Shown here one piece after another: positions 1-8,089 of a stretch of DNA of 34,582 nucleotides (the stretch's first letter is position 1; every line of letters starts with the position of its first letter). Both the position numbers and the translations under genes were made by a program. This DNA comes from Rossellomorea vietnamensis (GTDB lineage: Bacteria > Bacillota > Bacilli > Bacillales > Bacillaceae_B): the NCBI RefSeq assembly GCF_001305855.1, contig NZ_LIXZ01000002.1, forward strand, positions 291,798-326,379. The letters run 5' to 3'. The notes below the pieces were generated by a model. It saw nothing but the letters and a program-made list of their open reading frames with translations, had not been told where the DNA came from and did not search any database.

Positions 1-2
1 AA

Positions 3-641
3 ATGAGTGTGAGTATCATTAGAGAAAAGTTTAATATAGAGTGGCAGGTATATAAAGATTATTACAGAAAAACAATATTTACTGTTCTGATTACAGGGAT
101 AATAACAGCCTTGCTTCTCTTTTTCACATCATTATATTTTGAAGGTTTCATTATTGAACAATCTAGAAATATTGCTGAACAGACGGTAGATGGAAACAAC
201 AGAGAAGCGTTGACGAATGTACATAAGTTCTTTTCAATACTAGTAAATAATTTGTTCGTAGGGGGAATAATCATTTTATTAGGATTTATTCCTGTTTATG
301 GACTTCCATTTATTATTGGTTTACTTTCCTTTGCTGCCGTCGGAATACTCGCTGGTTACGGTCTCATTTTGGAGCATAACGTCGTAAAAACGTTGATTAT
401 CGCATTTGTACCTCACGCAGTTATTGAAATTATCCCCATTCTTTATAGTGTAGCAATAGGAATGTATGTGAATAAAAATATCGTTAAAAAGGTATTTCTC
501 AGGAAGCGGAAAACTTACAAAATCAAAGAAATAATAACAAATGGTATCAAGAGTTACATATTGATTATCCTTCCTTTATTTTTTCTTGCTGCATTGGTTG
601 AAGCATTTATTACTTCCTACCTTATTAAAATTTATTTATAG
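3..641 (+). CDS. SpoIIM-family (stage II sporulation protein M-like) membrane protein
   Basis: This 212-residue protein has an N-terminal cytoplasmic stretch, a first membrane helix at about residues 24-45, a soluble loop, and four further hydrophobic helices (about 82-102, 103-122, 127-155 and 184-210). The pattern of a helix, an extracytoplasmic loop, then a conserved central helix block with Gly/Pro-rich turns (IPVYGLPF, GILAGYG) matches the SpoIIM/DUF95 family, whose sporulation member works with SpoIID and SpoIIP at the engulfing septum. This is probably a stand-alone paralogue and not spoIIM itself, because no xerD, fur or similar neighbours are seen. The ATG lies two bases inside the window, so its ribosome binding site is out of view and a slightly longer start cannot be excluded. 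Confidence 0.7.
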   Translation: MSVSIIREKFNIEWQVYKDYYRKTIFTVLITGIITALLLFFTSLYFEGFIIEQSRNIAEQTVDGNNREALTNVHKFFSILVNNLFVGGIIILLGFIPVYGLPFIIGLLSFAAVGILAGYGLILEHNVVKTLIIAFVPHAVIEIIPILYSVAIGMYVNKNIVKKVFLRKRKTYKIKEIITNGIKSYILIILPLFFLAALVEAFITSYLIKIYL

Positions 642-743
642 CTATTTATTAAATCATCTTCTTGGAGGTAAGAGATGGAGAAATGATGAAGATAGACCCA
701 TCGCTCTTCCTTTCATTTGAAAATTAAACTTCTCTATAAAAGG

Positions 744-1398
744 TCATCCTCTACGAAATTCCAGGACAAGCCCATCTCCAATCTGAGAAGACTGTTTCAG
801 CAGCTCCTTGTTGACTGGATCAATCCAATAGTTATTGAAGGGTTTCTCCAAAATACGTTTTCACCTTCCAAGCATCAACATATTCGTCAAACCCTCTTTT
901 GACAAGCTCTGACTCGACTACTTGAATGTGAATATCAACTTCTGACTCAATCGTTGCATTGAAACCATTCATTTGCAGGGAGAAACCGGGCTTCAAAGGA
1001 AGCACACGCAATATAAGCTCTACAGAAAATGTGTCAACATAGTATCCATTTAGGTTGATGGTTTTTTCACTATCTTTAATCGCGATATGTACTTCTTCAT
1101 CACTATATTCGGCTTTCACATGTTGACTGCCATTTAAGTAATCAGTGAATGAAATAGGTTTACACGTTACTTTTTCAATTACAGTGATACTTCTTCTATT
1201 GCCTATAATGTCGGAATTCAATGTTTGCACTCTCTCAATCGCTTCCCGGCCGTTGATACGAACAAACTTTACCTTCTCCGTGGTGGAACCAACCTTTTTT
1301 TCTTTTCCGTTTTCAATAAGATAAGTGTCCTTTACATCTTCAGTCTCAACTAGTGCCTCTGCACTTATTTTCATCGATTGTGCTCTACTCTTTTCCAT
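744..1398 (-). pseudogene. Conserved hypothetical gene broken by a single-base frameshift near its 3' end
   Basis: The first frame gives 188 residues and stops at 832. In the next frame the DNA continues with clearly protein-like sequence (EKPFNNYWIDPVNKELLKQ and onward) to a TGA at 744-746. Removing one G of the GG pair at about 848-849 fuses the frames into ...VKTYFEKPFNNYWIDPV..., giving about 217 residues. The protein has no signal peptide or membrane helix and many beta-strand-like alternations, such as SVELILRVLPL and ATIESEVDIHIQVVE. It loosely resembles DUF3108-like beta-sheet proteins, but no function is assigned. The start has a usable purine-rich site (AAGGGATGTAG) upstream of its ATG. 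It is either a recent pseudogene or a sequencing error. Confidence 0.7.
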
Positions 1399-1413
1399 AT
1401 CTACATCCCTTTA

Positions 1414-1851
1414 TTATTTGATTTCCTCCGCCAGCTCTAAAATAATCCCCTCCGGACCACGTACGTAGCACAGTTTATAATGATCTTCATACTGCTGTAT
1501 CTCACTAAAGGTTTCCGTACCCTTCCTTTTCAAATGGGCAACCATGGTTTCAAGATCGTCAACAGCAAAGCAAATATGTCGGATGCCCAATGTGTTGGGG
1601 AAGGTTTGCTGAATACCGTTTTCATCTGGCGGTGTACGGTACTTGACGAGTTCTATCCATGTCTGACCGTCCGGCAATCCCATTCCTACGCATGACGTTT
1701 GCACATCTTTCATGCCGACGACCTTGTCCAGCAGTTCTCCATCCATCTCCCATTCGGCTTTTACCTCAAGTCCTAAATCAATAAAGAACTCTCTAGCCTT
1801 TGAAAGGTCGTTTACGTTGATACTAATATGATCCATTCTGGTGATTTTCAT
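1414..1851 (-). CDS. VOC-family (glyoxalase/bleomycin-resistance fold) protein
   Basis: The 145-residue protein has two beta-alpha-beta-beta-beta halves typical of the vicinal oxygen chelate superfamily. It opens with MDHISINVNDL, which carries the first metal-ligand His. WIELVKY carries a Glu, RHICFAVDD the second His, and GIILELAEE the terminal Glu. These are the usual four metal positions of glyoxalase I-like enzymes, so a metal-dependent isomerase, dioxygenase or resistance role is possible, but the substrate cannot be told. The start is preceded by AAAGAGGTGAAAT, a good ribosome binding site. The frameshifted gene follows 15 bases downstream on the same strand, so the two may be co-transcribed. 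Confidence 0.85.
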   Translation of the reverse strand: MKITRMDHISINVNDLSKAREFFIDLGLEVKAEWEMDGELLDKVVGMKDVQTSCVGMGLPDGQTWIELVKYRTPPDENGIQQTFPNTLGIRHICFAVDDLETMVAHLKRKGTETFSEIQQYEDHYKLCYVRGPEGIILELAEEIK

Positions 1852-2069
1852 ATTTCACCTCTTTATTTCCCGGCGGGTGTAACACCTGTAATGTGTTGCT
1901 AGATTATTTCATATCACTAAAAGTATTTATTTTCTCCCATAGTAATGGCAAAGGGAACTGGTCTGTGATGCTATTAATATTCACCGATTACCCTCGATCA
2001 CTTATGCTTAGCAAATAAACTCCATCATACAGCTAGAGGTACATGATGTTTCTTTCTAATTTTACGACC

Positions 2070-2435
2070 CTACCCTTTAAAAGCAATAGCATCAAGTTGG
2101 AATTGAAGTCCATCTTCTCCGCCGCGATGTGCAAATTCCGTTTGGAGTGACTTGCGTGCAGGGTATTTACCATTAAATCTTTCCTTAATTACCTTTTCCA
2201 ACACAGGTATATTCCAAATATCTCTAAACATACAATCAATCTTAACCACTGATTCCAGAGTTAATCCAATTGATTCCAGTCGCTTCTCTAAGTGGTCAAA
2301 AGCACCCTGGATCTGATGTTCAATAGATTGGCCAATGTCGCCTACACAATAGTTTACAAAAGCAAATTCCCCAGCCTCAACAATTCCAGAATGCCCCCAA
2401 TCCTCATTAACATCACTTCTTATAATTTCTCTCAT
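2070..2435 (-). CDS. RidA/YjgF-family protein
   Basis: The 121-residue length and the C-terminal YPARKSLQTEF...LQFQLDAIAF block fit the Rid superfamily. RidA members hydrolyse reactive enamine/imine intermediates released by PLP enzymes. The Pro-Ala-Arg stretch at about residues 93-95 is the usual signature, but the following sequence (HRGGEDGLQFQLDAIAF) replaces the classical VAxLPxxxxVEIEAIA. It is therefore probably a Rid2-7 subgroup member and not the archetypal RidA, and the catalytic Arg position should be checked by alignment. The start has AAAGGAGGGGCATCTT just before the ATG. No operon partner is evident: the next minus-strand genes lie about 150-220 bases away. Confidence 0.8.
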   Translation of the reverse strand: MREIIRSDVNEDWGHSGIVEAGEFAFVNYCVGDIGQSIEHQIQGAFDHLEKRLESIGLTLESVVKIDCMFRDIWNIPVLEKVIKERFNGKYPARKSLQTEFAHRGGEDGLQFQLDAIAFKG

Positions 2436-2586
2436 TAAGATGCCCCTCCTTTATAGAAATTAAATTCTCTTGATACCGAACAAGCAGAGTATTTAGTTGT
2501 CCCTGCGTAAGTTCATAGAAGGACAATAGCCGAATTCATATTTGATCTCAAACTACCGCCTACATTCACTTCACTCCTTTATCCAG

Positions 2587-3081
2587 CTAATTTATTTCAC
2601 TTTGACGAACAATCTCATCCACTACTTGCTCAGTCGGTCCAGTCGCGTCAATGATCTTTCCGTTCTTAGGAATGTCTTCTTTCGTCTCATGCAAACGAAC
2701 TATTAGCTCCCGTTCTGACTTCTTCCCACCAAATTCATCTTCCGGCCGCTCGTCCAGTCGTTGGTTCAATGTCTCAATATCGACCTCTAGAATAATAACC
2801 CCATCAAATAGATCAATAAATTTCGAGAAGTTACGGGACCCGCCGCAGAAAAATGTTACTGGCTCATTCTTGTTATCGACCAACGCTTTTACCTTATCCA
2901 CATCCCATATATGGTTCTCGTGAGAGGCAGTATCGGTCTTTTCACCAGTTTCCGGATCGCCCTGATAAGCCAATTCCCGGTCACCATGGATGGCTTGATA
3001 ACCGCGCCGCTGCAATTCATTACAGACGGTAGTTTTACCGGTGCAGGAAACCCCTTCAATTAGATAATTCTTGACGCCCAT
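2587..3081 (-). CDS. P-loop kinase-like ATPase (AAA family, shikimate/nucleoside kinase fold)
   Basis: The 164-residue protein begins with a short strand and a Walker A loop (EGVSCTGKTT, residues 9-18). Next come HGDRE, a possible substrate-binding site, a VIILEVD strand, and an Arg-rich lid (LNQRLDERPEDEFG). This is the layout of small P-loop kinases of the AAA_18/shikimate kinase type. The phosphate acceptor is not identifiable. The ATG is preceded by GAAAGGAGGCTTTAACA, a strong ribosome binding site. It sits alone between intergenic gaps. A small-molecule kinase, possibly linked to antibiotic or nucleoside modification, is the most that can be inferred. Confidence 0.75.
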   Translation of the reverse strand: MGVKNYLIEGVSCTGKTTVCNELQRRGYQAIHGDRELAYQGDPETGEKTDTASHENHIWDVDKVKALVDNKNEPVTFFCGGSRNFSKFIDLFDGVIILEVDIETLNQRLDERPEDEFGGKKSERELIVRLHETKEDIPKNGKIIDATGPTEQVVDEIVRQSEIN

Positions 3082-3143
3082 TGTTAAAGCCTCCTTTCAA
3101 AAACATATTCTTCAGATTTGGTATGCGCCTTCAGTAGAACATC

Positions 3144-3524
3144 TTATGTAATTGATAACCCTAATAAATGGTCCGAAAACAAGATAAACTCTTCTAGATA
3201 CATAGGTGAATTCGGTGATGCAAAGGGTGTTAGTTTCACATTCGTTAGGTAAATACAAGCAGAAGAATTTACGATTGTTTTGTCTGTAATGTCTATTTCT
3301 GGACTAAGCTCGTATTCTTGCAGAGCACGCCCCAGAATAGGTTCCTCTTCTACATTTTCTGCTAGTTGCATCTGGAAATCAGCCTCGATGGTGGCAGATT
3401 GGGTAAGAAAGATCATCTTCTTTTCTGGGTATTTATCTTTTAGTTCCTCAAATTTAATTTGTAATTCTACGATCGTCAGTTTTTTAAAATCTACCGCTTC
3501 CACTAATTCTTTTCCTTTCATCAT
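3144..3524 (-). CDS. Hypothetical soluble protein
   Basis: The open frame extends to 3560, but the ATG-ATG pair at 3519-3524 follows CTAGGAGGCGCC, an excellent ribosome binding site, so the shorter start giving 126 residues is preferred. The protein starts MMKGKELVEAVDFKKLTIVELQ. It has a charged helical N-terminal half and a C-terminal half with beta-like segments (KTIVNSSACIYLTNVKLTPF). There is no signal peptide, membrane segment or recognisable catalytic motif. I do not recognise the family. It is transcribed toward 3144 as a single gene. Confidence 0.6.
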   Translation of the reverse strand: MMKGKELVEAVDFKKLTIVELQIKFEELKDKYPEKKMIFLTQSATIEADFQMQLAENVEEEPILGRALQEYELSPEIDITDKTIVNSSACIYLTNVKLTPFASPNSPMYLEEFILFSDHLLGLSIT

Positions 3525-3673
3525 GGCGCCTCCTAGTGTTCTGGTTAAGTAAAAACACATAATAGTTTCTCATTCCATTAAACTTCGATCATTAGAAATA
3601 AACCGTGGAAATCCAATTTGGACCCTACTCTTTCGTATACATTTATTGCTCTTATGTCAAAATTCACAACTAC

Positions 3674-3693
3674 TAATCCCAATTATTTCAAAT
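3674..3693. repeat. 20-bp sequence repeated at 24154-24173
   Basis: TAATCCCAATTATTTCAAAT occurs here and again, identical, at 24154-24173. Both copies are intergenic and in the same orientation. The flanks do not obviously match beyond this block. It may be a remnant of a larger dispersed element or of a shared gene end. Confidence 0.45.
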
Positions 3694-3828
3694 GGAGCTT
3701 ATAAAACGCAAGAAAAATTTAACAGTTCTTTTTAAATCTATGATCCCGGGGAAGAAGTTAAGGTTCTAGCAGGTCAAACAGTATCATTGTCGAAATTTAT
3801 ACTGAAGACATATTTGAATGGGGTGAAA

Positions 3829-4401
3829 ATGATGGCAGAAATTTTATTGTTCCACCATGTTTTAGGCAAAACAAAGGGAATTGAAGCATTCGCCGATCAA
3901 TTGAGAGATGCGGGGCATATTGTACATGTGCCGGATCTATTTGATGGCCGTACGTTTTCCTCACTGGAGGAAGGCTTAGGATTTGTTAAAGAAATCGGGT
4001 TTGGAGAAGTGACGGCGCGTGGCATTCAGGCGGCAGGAGACCTTTCACGAGATGTCGTTTATGCCGGTTTTTCACTCGGGGTTCCAGCAGCACAGCAGCT
4101 CGCTCAAACACGTGAAGGATCAAAAGGCGCTCTGTTTTTTCATGCCTGCCTCCCGACCTCGGAGTTCGAATCTCCATGGCCAGCCGACTTACCTGTTCAG
4201 ATTCATGCTATGAATGAAGATCCCTTCTTCGTTGAAGACGGTGACATAGACGCAGCACGTGAACTTGTGAAATCTACTACTTACGCTGAGCTTTTTCTGT
4301 ACGAAGGCAAGGAACATCTCTTCAGCGACAGCAGCATACCTTCCTACGATCCTGATGCGACTAAACTAGTAATCAAAAGGGTTCTCGAGTTTCTCGGATA
4401 G
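3829..4401 (+). CDS. Dienelactone hydrolase-family alpha/beta hydrolase
   Basis: The start at 3829 (ATG-ATG) follows AATGGGGTGAAA and gives 190 residues. The frame is open from 3787, but the extra residues do not look like family sequence. The protein shows the strand-turn ILLFHHVLGKT, the loop HVPDLFDG, the nucleophile elbow YAGFSLGVPAAQ (Gly-Phe-Ser-Leu-Gly), an acidic loop NEDPFFVEDGD, and KEHLF, which supplies the catalytic His. In classical dienelactone hydrolase the nucleophile is Cys; here it is Ser, as in many YghX-like members. A hydrolase acting on a small ester or lactone is likely; the substrate is unknown. An intrinsic terminator follows directly. Confidence 0.8.
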   Translation: MMAEILLFHHVLGKTKGIEAFADQLRDAGHIVHVPDLFDGRTFSSLEEGLGFVKEIGFGEVTARGIQAAGDLSRDVVYAGFSLGVPAAQQLAQTREGSKGALFFHACLPTSEFESPWPADLPVQIHAMNEDPFFVEDGDIDAARELVKSTTYAELFLYEGKEHLFSDSSIPSYDPDATKLVIKRVLEFLG

Positions 4402-4407
4402 TCCACC

Positions 4408-4443
4408 AGGAAGCACAGAGACGGTTCTTGTGCTTCCTTTTTT
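4408..4443 (+). terminator. Intrinsic terminator of the dienelactone hydrolase gene
   Basis: AGGAAGCAC and GTGCTTCCT form a 9-bp stem around a 13-base loop, followed by a run of T. It begins seven bases after the TAG stop. The loop contains GAGACGGTTCTT, which recurs in a related sequence near 5222-5254. Confidence 0.85.
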
Positions 4444-4495
4444 GATTAAAAGGAAGCAGCAAGCCGTCCCAAGATGGCATGTTCAACTAATAATT

Positions 4496-4783
4496 TCAAA
4501 CTGATGACTTGATTAGCGATATTAAATGATTTCTTTCTTGCTCATTGTTCTTTACCTTTACAACAATATTATCCTGAAGTAAGTATTCTCGTACTGCTTC
4601 ATTATGAAATATCCGTTCATAATACAAACCATTATCGCTAAGTTCCTTGAACCAACCCTCTTTTTTTAACTTCCGTATATTTCTTTGAAATCTTATATCG
4701 TCTAAGTCTAATCCTCCGCCCATAAATAGTAAGCCTAGAATTACACTTCCAATAGTCCCGAATATTATTTTTACTATTCTCAA
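4496..4783 (-). CDS. Small hypothetical protein with one N-terminal membrane helix
   Basis: The 95-residue product has a hydrophobic N-terminal helix (IVKIIFGTIGSVILGLLFMG), which is either a membrane anchor or an uncleaved signal. It is followed by a charged cytoplasmic or external domain rich in Lys, Glu and Asn (RNIRKLKKEGWFKELSDNG). The upstream sequence AAGAGGCGATTGCTTG gives a usable ribosome binding site before the ATG. I do not recognise the family. It lies between a terminator and another small membrane-protein gene. Confidence 0.55.
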   Translation of the reverse strand: MRIVKIIFGTIGSVILGLLFMGGGLDLDDIRFQRNIRKLKKEGWFKELSDNGLYYERIFHNEAVREYLLQDNIVVKVKNNEQERNHLISLIKSSV

Positions 4784-4827
4784 GCAATCGCCTCTTAATT
4801 ATTATTTATAGAAGATGCTCTGACGTA

Positions 4828-4838
4828 CAGCAAACGCC
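4828..4838. repeat. Dispersed short repeat, copy 1 (core CAGCAAACGCC)
   Basis: The core CAGCAAACGCCT matches three other intergenic copies in the window, at 8292-8303, 21175-21186 and 23546-23557, all on the same strand. The sequences diverge after the core. Confidence 0.5.
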
Positions 4839-4901
4839 TCTGATAGTTTAAGGAGTTCTGAATAAATTAGTGTTTCCCAATAAAGCCCAATTAACAGAAT
4901 G

Positions 4902-5108
4902 TTATACTTTATCATTCTCCTTATTTGATAGTAGCTTATCTAATTTTTCTTCAACACGTCTTAGCCTGTTATTCCTCTTTCTAAGAACAACGACAAATAT
5001 AATAATGCACACTGGAATGGCAAGAAGAAATAATAAAGAGATTAACTGAAAAATAATATCACCAGTATTTACTGATGTTGTTGATTGTGCTGATGCTAGT
5101 AAGAACAA
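4902..5108 (-). CDS. Small DUF4083-like membrane protein with C-terminal coiled coil
   Basis: This 68-residue protein starts at a TTG that follows AAGGGGATGGTTCT. It has a short polar N-terminus (ASAQSTTSVNTGD), one membrane helix at about residues 18-44, then a basic RKRNNRLRR segment and an amphipathic heptad helix (VEEKLDKLLSN). This layout matches the DUF4083 type of tiny Bacillus membrane proteins. The role is unknown; such proteins often act as regulators or assembly partners of larger membrane proteins. A similar helix-plus-coil architecture recurs in the 52-residue gene at 21202-21360. Confidence 0.65.
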   Translation of the reverse strand: MFLLASAQSTTSVNTGDIIFQLISLLFLLAIPVCIIIFVVVLRKRNNRLRRVEEKLDKLLSNKENDKV

Positions 5109-5275
5109 AGAACCATCCCCTTAAAATATTTATTTAGCAAAGTAACGTTATGTATTTATATATTGACCTTGAGTTGGAAGAAAAGAGAAATGATCTTAAC
5201 GTTTTTTTAAGTACCCAGGTGCGAGGAAGCATGAGGACGGTTCTTCAGCCTTCTCCCCAGTTACATTAAGTAGAG

Positions 5276-5743
5276 TTAATAACATTTATATTCCATCTTC
5301 AGAAACTCAAATGTGCTACCATTTGTATCTTGCATAAAAGTCTCTACATCTTTAAATCCAATCTTTCTGTACAGTGTAATCGCCCTCTGATTAAAGGTTG
5401 CTACTGATAATGTGATTTTTTCAGACTTAAATTCTGATTGTACATAGTTAATACCTGCCCTTAAAAATTCGATCCCTTTACCCTTTCCAGTTAAATCTGG
5501 TCTCATCCCTAACCCAATATCAAAAATTTTATCAGCTATTTTACTAACACTAAAGAATGCAACCAGTTCCTTATCTTTTGTAACAGCAAACGTTGTATTC
5601 CCTCGTTCTTCTGGGTTTAAAAATTCAGCTAAATCTTCTGCATCAGCTTCCATATCGTAAAATGAATAATCACCATCATAGTGCCATTTAAATGCAATAT
5701 TTTCTGCCTGTTCTTGTGTCATAACATTAAATTCATAAGTCAT
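5276..5743 (-). CDS. GNAT-family N-acetyltransferase
   Basis: The preferred start is the ATG at 5741-5743 (MTYEFNVMTQEQ), preceded by AAGGGGTATAAA; it gives 155 residues. The frame is open five codons further to 5758. Features of the GNAT fold are visible: beta-strand FAVTKDKELVAFFSVSK, the acetyl-CoA motif GLGMRPDLTGKGKGIEFLRAGINY (with the Gly-Lys-Gly-Lys-Gly loop standing for the usual R/QxxGxG/A), NQRAITLYRKIGFKDV near the C-terminus, and a final strand EFLKMEY. It resembles RimI/YesJ-like acetyltransferases. The acceptor cannot be predicted. Confidence 0.85.
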   Translation of the reverse strand: MTYEFNVMTQEQAENIAFKWHYDGDYSFYDMEADAEDLAEFLNPEERGNTTFAVTKDKELVAFFSVSKIADKIFDIGLGMRPDLTGKGKGIEFLRAGINYVQSEFKSEKITLSVATFNQRAITLYRKIGFKDVETFMQDTNGSTFEFLKMEYKCY

Positions 5744-5815
5744 TTTATACCCCTTCATATAATCAATATTTTAATTTGATTCTTCCATTAAACACGGGAA
5801 CTACTTAGACTTCTT

Positions 5816-6340
5816 TCAACTATCAAATGTAATATCTTTACTCAGATAAACATCTGCAAACCAACGCAACACTCCATTATGATGGTTTATAATTTGTTGG
5901 GCAGTAATATCTTGTGAATCCCACGTGCTGTGTGCATCTGAAGCTAAAGTGACCTTGTAATCCAAACTAAAGGCTCTTCTACACGTTGTATCAACACACG
6001 CTTCTGTTTGAATTCCCGCAATGACTACATGTTCAATCCCTTGTTTTTTTAGTTCATCATCTAAAGAAGTATTATAAAATGAATCTGGAGTCGTTTTTTG
6101 AATGATTAGATCTTGAGGGTTTGGAGTGATTTCACGATGAATCTCCCAACCCTTTGTACCATACTCTAATGGTTTGCCAATAGGTGCATTATGTTGTATA
6201 TAATAAATGGGTGTCTCAGTAGAGCGTGCTTTTTCGATTAAATCTTTTAAAGTTTGTAGCAACTTATCTCCTTTATAAACAACATTACCTTCTTGAAACA
6301 TCCCATTTTGAACGTCTATAATTAGTAGTGCATTCTTCAT
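5816..6340 (-). CDS. Isochorismatase-family cysteine hydrolase
   Basis: The start at 6340 (MKNALLIIDVQNGMF) follows CAAGGGGGAGAATA and gives 174 residues. An in-frame extension to 6379 lacks such a site. The catalytic Asp lies in LLIIDVQNG, the Lys in LIIQKTTPDSFYNT, and the nucleophile Cys in VVIAGIQTEACVDTTCRRAF, together with the cis-peptide region before it. Family members hydrolyse isochorismate, nicotinamide, N-carbamoylsarcosine or similar amides; this one resembles the YcaC/YecD group of unknown substrate. It lies about 60 bases upstream of the GNAT gene on the same strand and may be co-transcribed with it. Confidence 0.9.
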   Translation of the reverse strand: MKNALLIIDVQNGMFQEGNVVYKGDKLLQTLKDLIEKARSTETPIYYIQHNAPIGKPLEYGTKGWEIHREITPNPQDLIIQKTTPDSFYNTSLDDELKKQGIEHVVIAGIQTEACVDTTCRRAFSLDYKVTLASDAHSTWDSQDITAQQIINHHNGVLRWFADVYLSKDITFDS

Positions 6341-6530
6341 TATTCTCCCCCTTGAATAAAACGTAGGTTCATTGAACACTATTCGTAGCCTTCTTTATAA
6401 TTATCGGCTAATCTTCAATGTATGTTCCGTTTGCCACATAAGAAACTTTTACATTCAACCTTCACTTATCCATCTCCAAATACGGTAGCTACCACTAGAA
6501 GCAGTAAAACCATAAATATAATGTAAATGG

Positions 6531-6653
6531 CTAATCTATTAATTTCTGTAATCCCTTAAGATTAGCCGCTACCCATATTGACAATCCAATCAGCATGAAG
6601 TAACAAAATACATTAGGAATAATCCAAACGATTCTTAACTTTGCGTTTTTTAA
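6531..6653 (-). pseudogene. Small membrane-protein gene apparently lacking a start codon
   Basis: A 40-codon frame encodes KNAKLRIVWIIPNVFCYFML followed by IGLSIWVAANLKGLQKLID and a TAG stop at 6531-6533. It has one strong hydrophobic segment and reads like a genuine small membrane protein. A perfect GGGAGG site lies six bases before the expected start, but the codon there is TTA (6651-6653) and not ATG/TTG. The nearest in-frame ATG is internal, within the hydrophobic segment. Either the start codon was mutated or the gene uses a rare start. It lies just downstream of the 6689-7117 gene and is probably in the same transcript. Confidence 0.4.
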
Positions 6654-6688
6654 AAATATCCTCCCAGAAGCAAGTACTAAGTTTCCAC

Positions 6689-7117
6689 TTATTCACACTG
6701 ATTAAGTTCAAAATGTTCCCCTTCCTTCGGCAAACTCCCCTCTGGAGGTGTCCAAGTGTTTTGACAAATATTCGTTTCATCTACCACTGAGTATGTATAG
6801 GTCCACCCTTTTTCGTTTTCAAACTGAACCCTTAAATGATAAGGATTGTATTGCCTCCCTGTTTGATGACCAATTTCCCACTCTTGATTGGGGTATTTCT
6901 TCTTAAGAAAATGGTCTAGTTGTTCTGTCTTAATGGATACTTGATAATCAATCCAAAAGGGTCGAATCAGTAAGAAGGAAAGAACGATAATAGTTATTGA
7001 GGACACGGTAATGAAACCCAGTTTTCTATTCTTTTTAGGTACTAAAAATGCGATTGCAAAGAGGATCATGATAAATGCAGCACACGTGGTCGTTTCTAGT
7101 ACTGTTATTGGATGCAT
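6689..7117 (-). CDS. Hypothetical two-helix membrane protein
   Basis: The 142-residue protein has two adjacent membrane helices, at about residues 8-27 and 34-54, followed by an extracytoplasmic domain of about 85 residues. That domain contains QLDHFLKKKYPNQEWEIGHQ, RQYNPYHLRVQFENEKGW and two Cys (ICQNTW and NQCE) that could form a disulfide outside the cell. It recalls DUF3139-like small Bacillus membrane proteins, but a firm family call is not possible. The ATG follows GGGGGAGTTTTC. The downstream frame at 6531-6653 probably belongs to the same transcript. Confidence 0.6.
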   Translation of the reverse strand: MHPITVLETTTCAAFIMILFAIAFLVPKKNRKLGFITVSSITIIVLSFLLIRPFWIDYQVSIKTEQLDHFLKKKYPNQEWEIGHQTGRQYNPYHLRVQFENEKGWTYTYSVVDETNICQNTWTPPEGSLPKEGEHFELNQCE

Positions 7118-7157
7118 GAAAACTCCCCCGTCAATTCCGCTAGCTGAATAAAACTGA

Positions 7158-7922
7158 TTATTGTTCTAAATATTCCCCATAAAGCAACTCCATCGCTTCA
7201 ATAATCTTACCGTCAGGAACCTGATTGTTTAATTTTAATCGATTAGGTAAGTTAATTGCCCCTAACGCAAAGATATAAGGATTGTCATTGAAGTCACCCA
7301 TAATACCGATATCAATAGCTGCATTTTCCAGTCCACCTGTCATATGGTTTAAATGGTGTGCTGGAATTTGTTTGATATCTCCCTTTTGTCTAACCAATCC
7401 ATTTATGATCGGTGTCCATAAGAGAGGATGCGTTTTGTACCCTAGATAAATATGTATCATCATATCAAGCATTTCGTTCAGCCGAGCCTTATTATCAACA
7501 GCCCTTGGGTTTTCAGTAACATATATTGAAGGATAATATGACTGGATGGACTCATTCACCTTTTCCCACCCGCCACAAAATTCCACAATACTTCTAGCAA
7601 TATAGCTATCGTGGCAAGCAATCATTACTTCAACCGCCTCCCTCAAAGGAAGGGTTTGTCTATTTTGCAGATGAGGATAAAGTTCTTTGCTATCTTCTTC
7701 TGGATTAAAGGATACTTCTTCAACAATGGCACCCCAATTAAGCAAACCAGCCTCTACCCATTTCGCTACACAAAATGCGATTGCTACTTTTGCTGCTGAT
7801 GCAAGGGGGATTGTGAGGTTACTATTTAGAGAGGTGTGTTCTTTATTTTCTTTAGTGGAATAGATAGCTATGCCTACTTCTCCAATATCTATTTCTTTAA
7901 GCTTTTCTATTACGTTATTCAC
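7158..7922 (-). CDS. Serine hydrolase related to class A beta-lactamases
   Basis: The protein carries an active-site SxxK motif (PLASAAKVAIAF), a segment equivalent to the SDN loop (ACHDSYIARSIVEF), a possible omega-type loop, and HMTGGLENAAIDIGIM, which stands where KTG is expected. The general acid/base and KTG motifs are therefore divergent. There is no signal peptide, so a cytoplasmic esterase or amidase is more likely than an antibiotic-resistance enzyme. The frame is open to a TTG at 7970, but that codon has no ribosome binding site. The GTG at 7920-7922 follows CAGGTGAAAAAA and is a more plausible start (254 residues). The true start remains uncertain. Confidence 0.75.
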   Translation of the reverse strand: MNNVIEKLKEIDIGEVGIAIYSTKENKEHTSLNSNLTIPLASAAKVAIAFCVAKWVEAGLLNWGAIVEEVSFNPEEDSKELYPHLQNRQTLPLREAVEVMIACHDSYIARSIVEFCGGWEKVNESIQSYYPSIYVTENPRAVDNKARLNEMLDMMIHIYLGYKTHPLLWTPIINGLVRQKGDIKQIPAHHLNHMTGGLENAAIDIGIMGDFNDNPYIFALGAINLPNRLKLNNQVPDGKIIEAMELLYGEYLEQ

Positions 7923-8089
7923 TTTTTTCACCTGCTTAGATTTTCTTGATCTTGGAAGAGTTTTAAGCAATGGAAAAATTCCAATTTTCAGTGACAGGCT
8001 TTCCCCTTTTACTTCCAGTTAGTAAAACAATACAATAGCCAAATCAATTAGCCGATCTTTAGGTCTATTGTACTTAAACCTATAATTAG

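Noticed and set aside
1852..2069. 218-base intergenic region
   Set aside because: No frame, hairpin with T-run or promoter pair was convincing.
3754..3828. Upstream extension of the dienelactone hydrolase and an alternate frame reading VEIYTEDIFEWGEN
   Set aside because: The hydrolase start with a usable site is at 3829. The alternate frame has no start and may be the tail of a lost gene.
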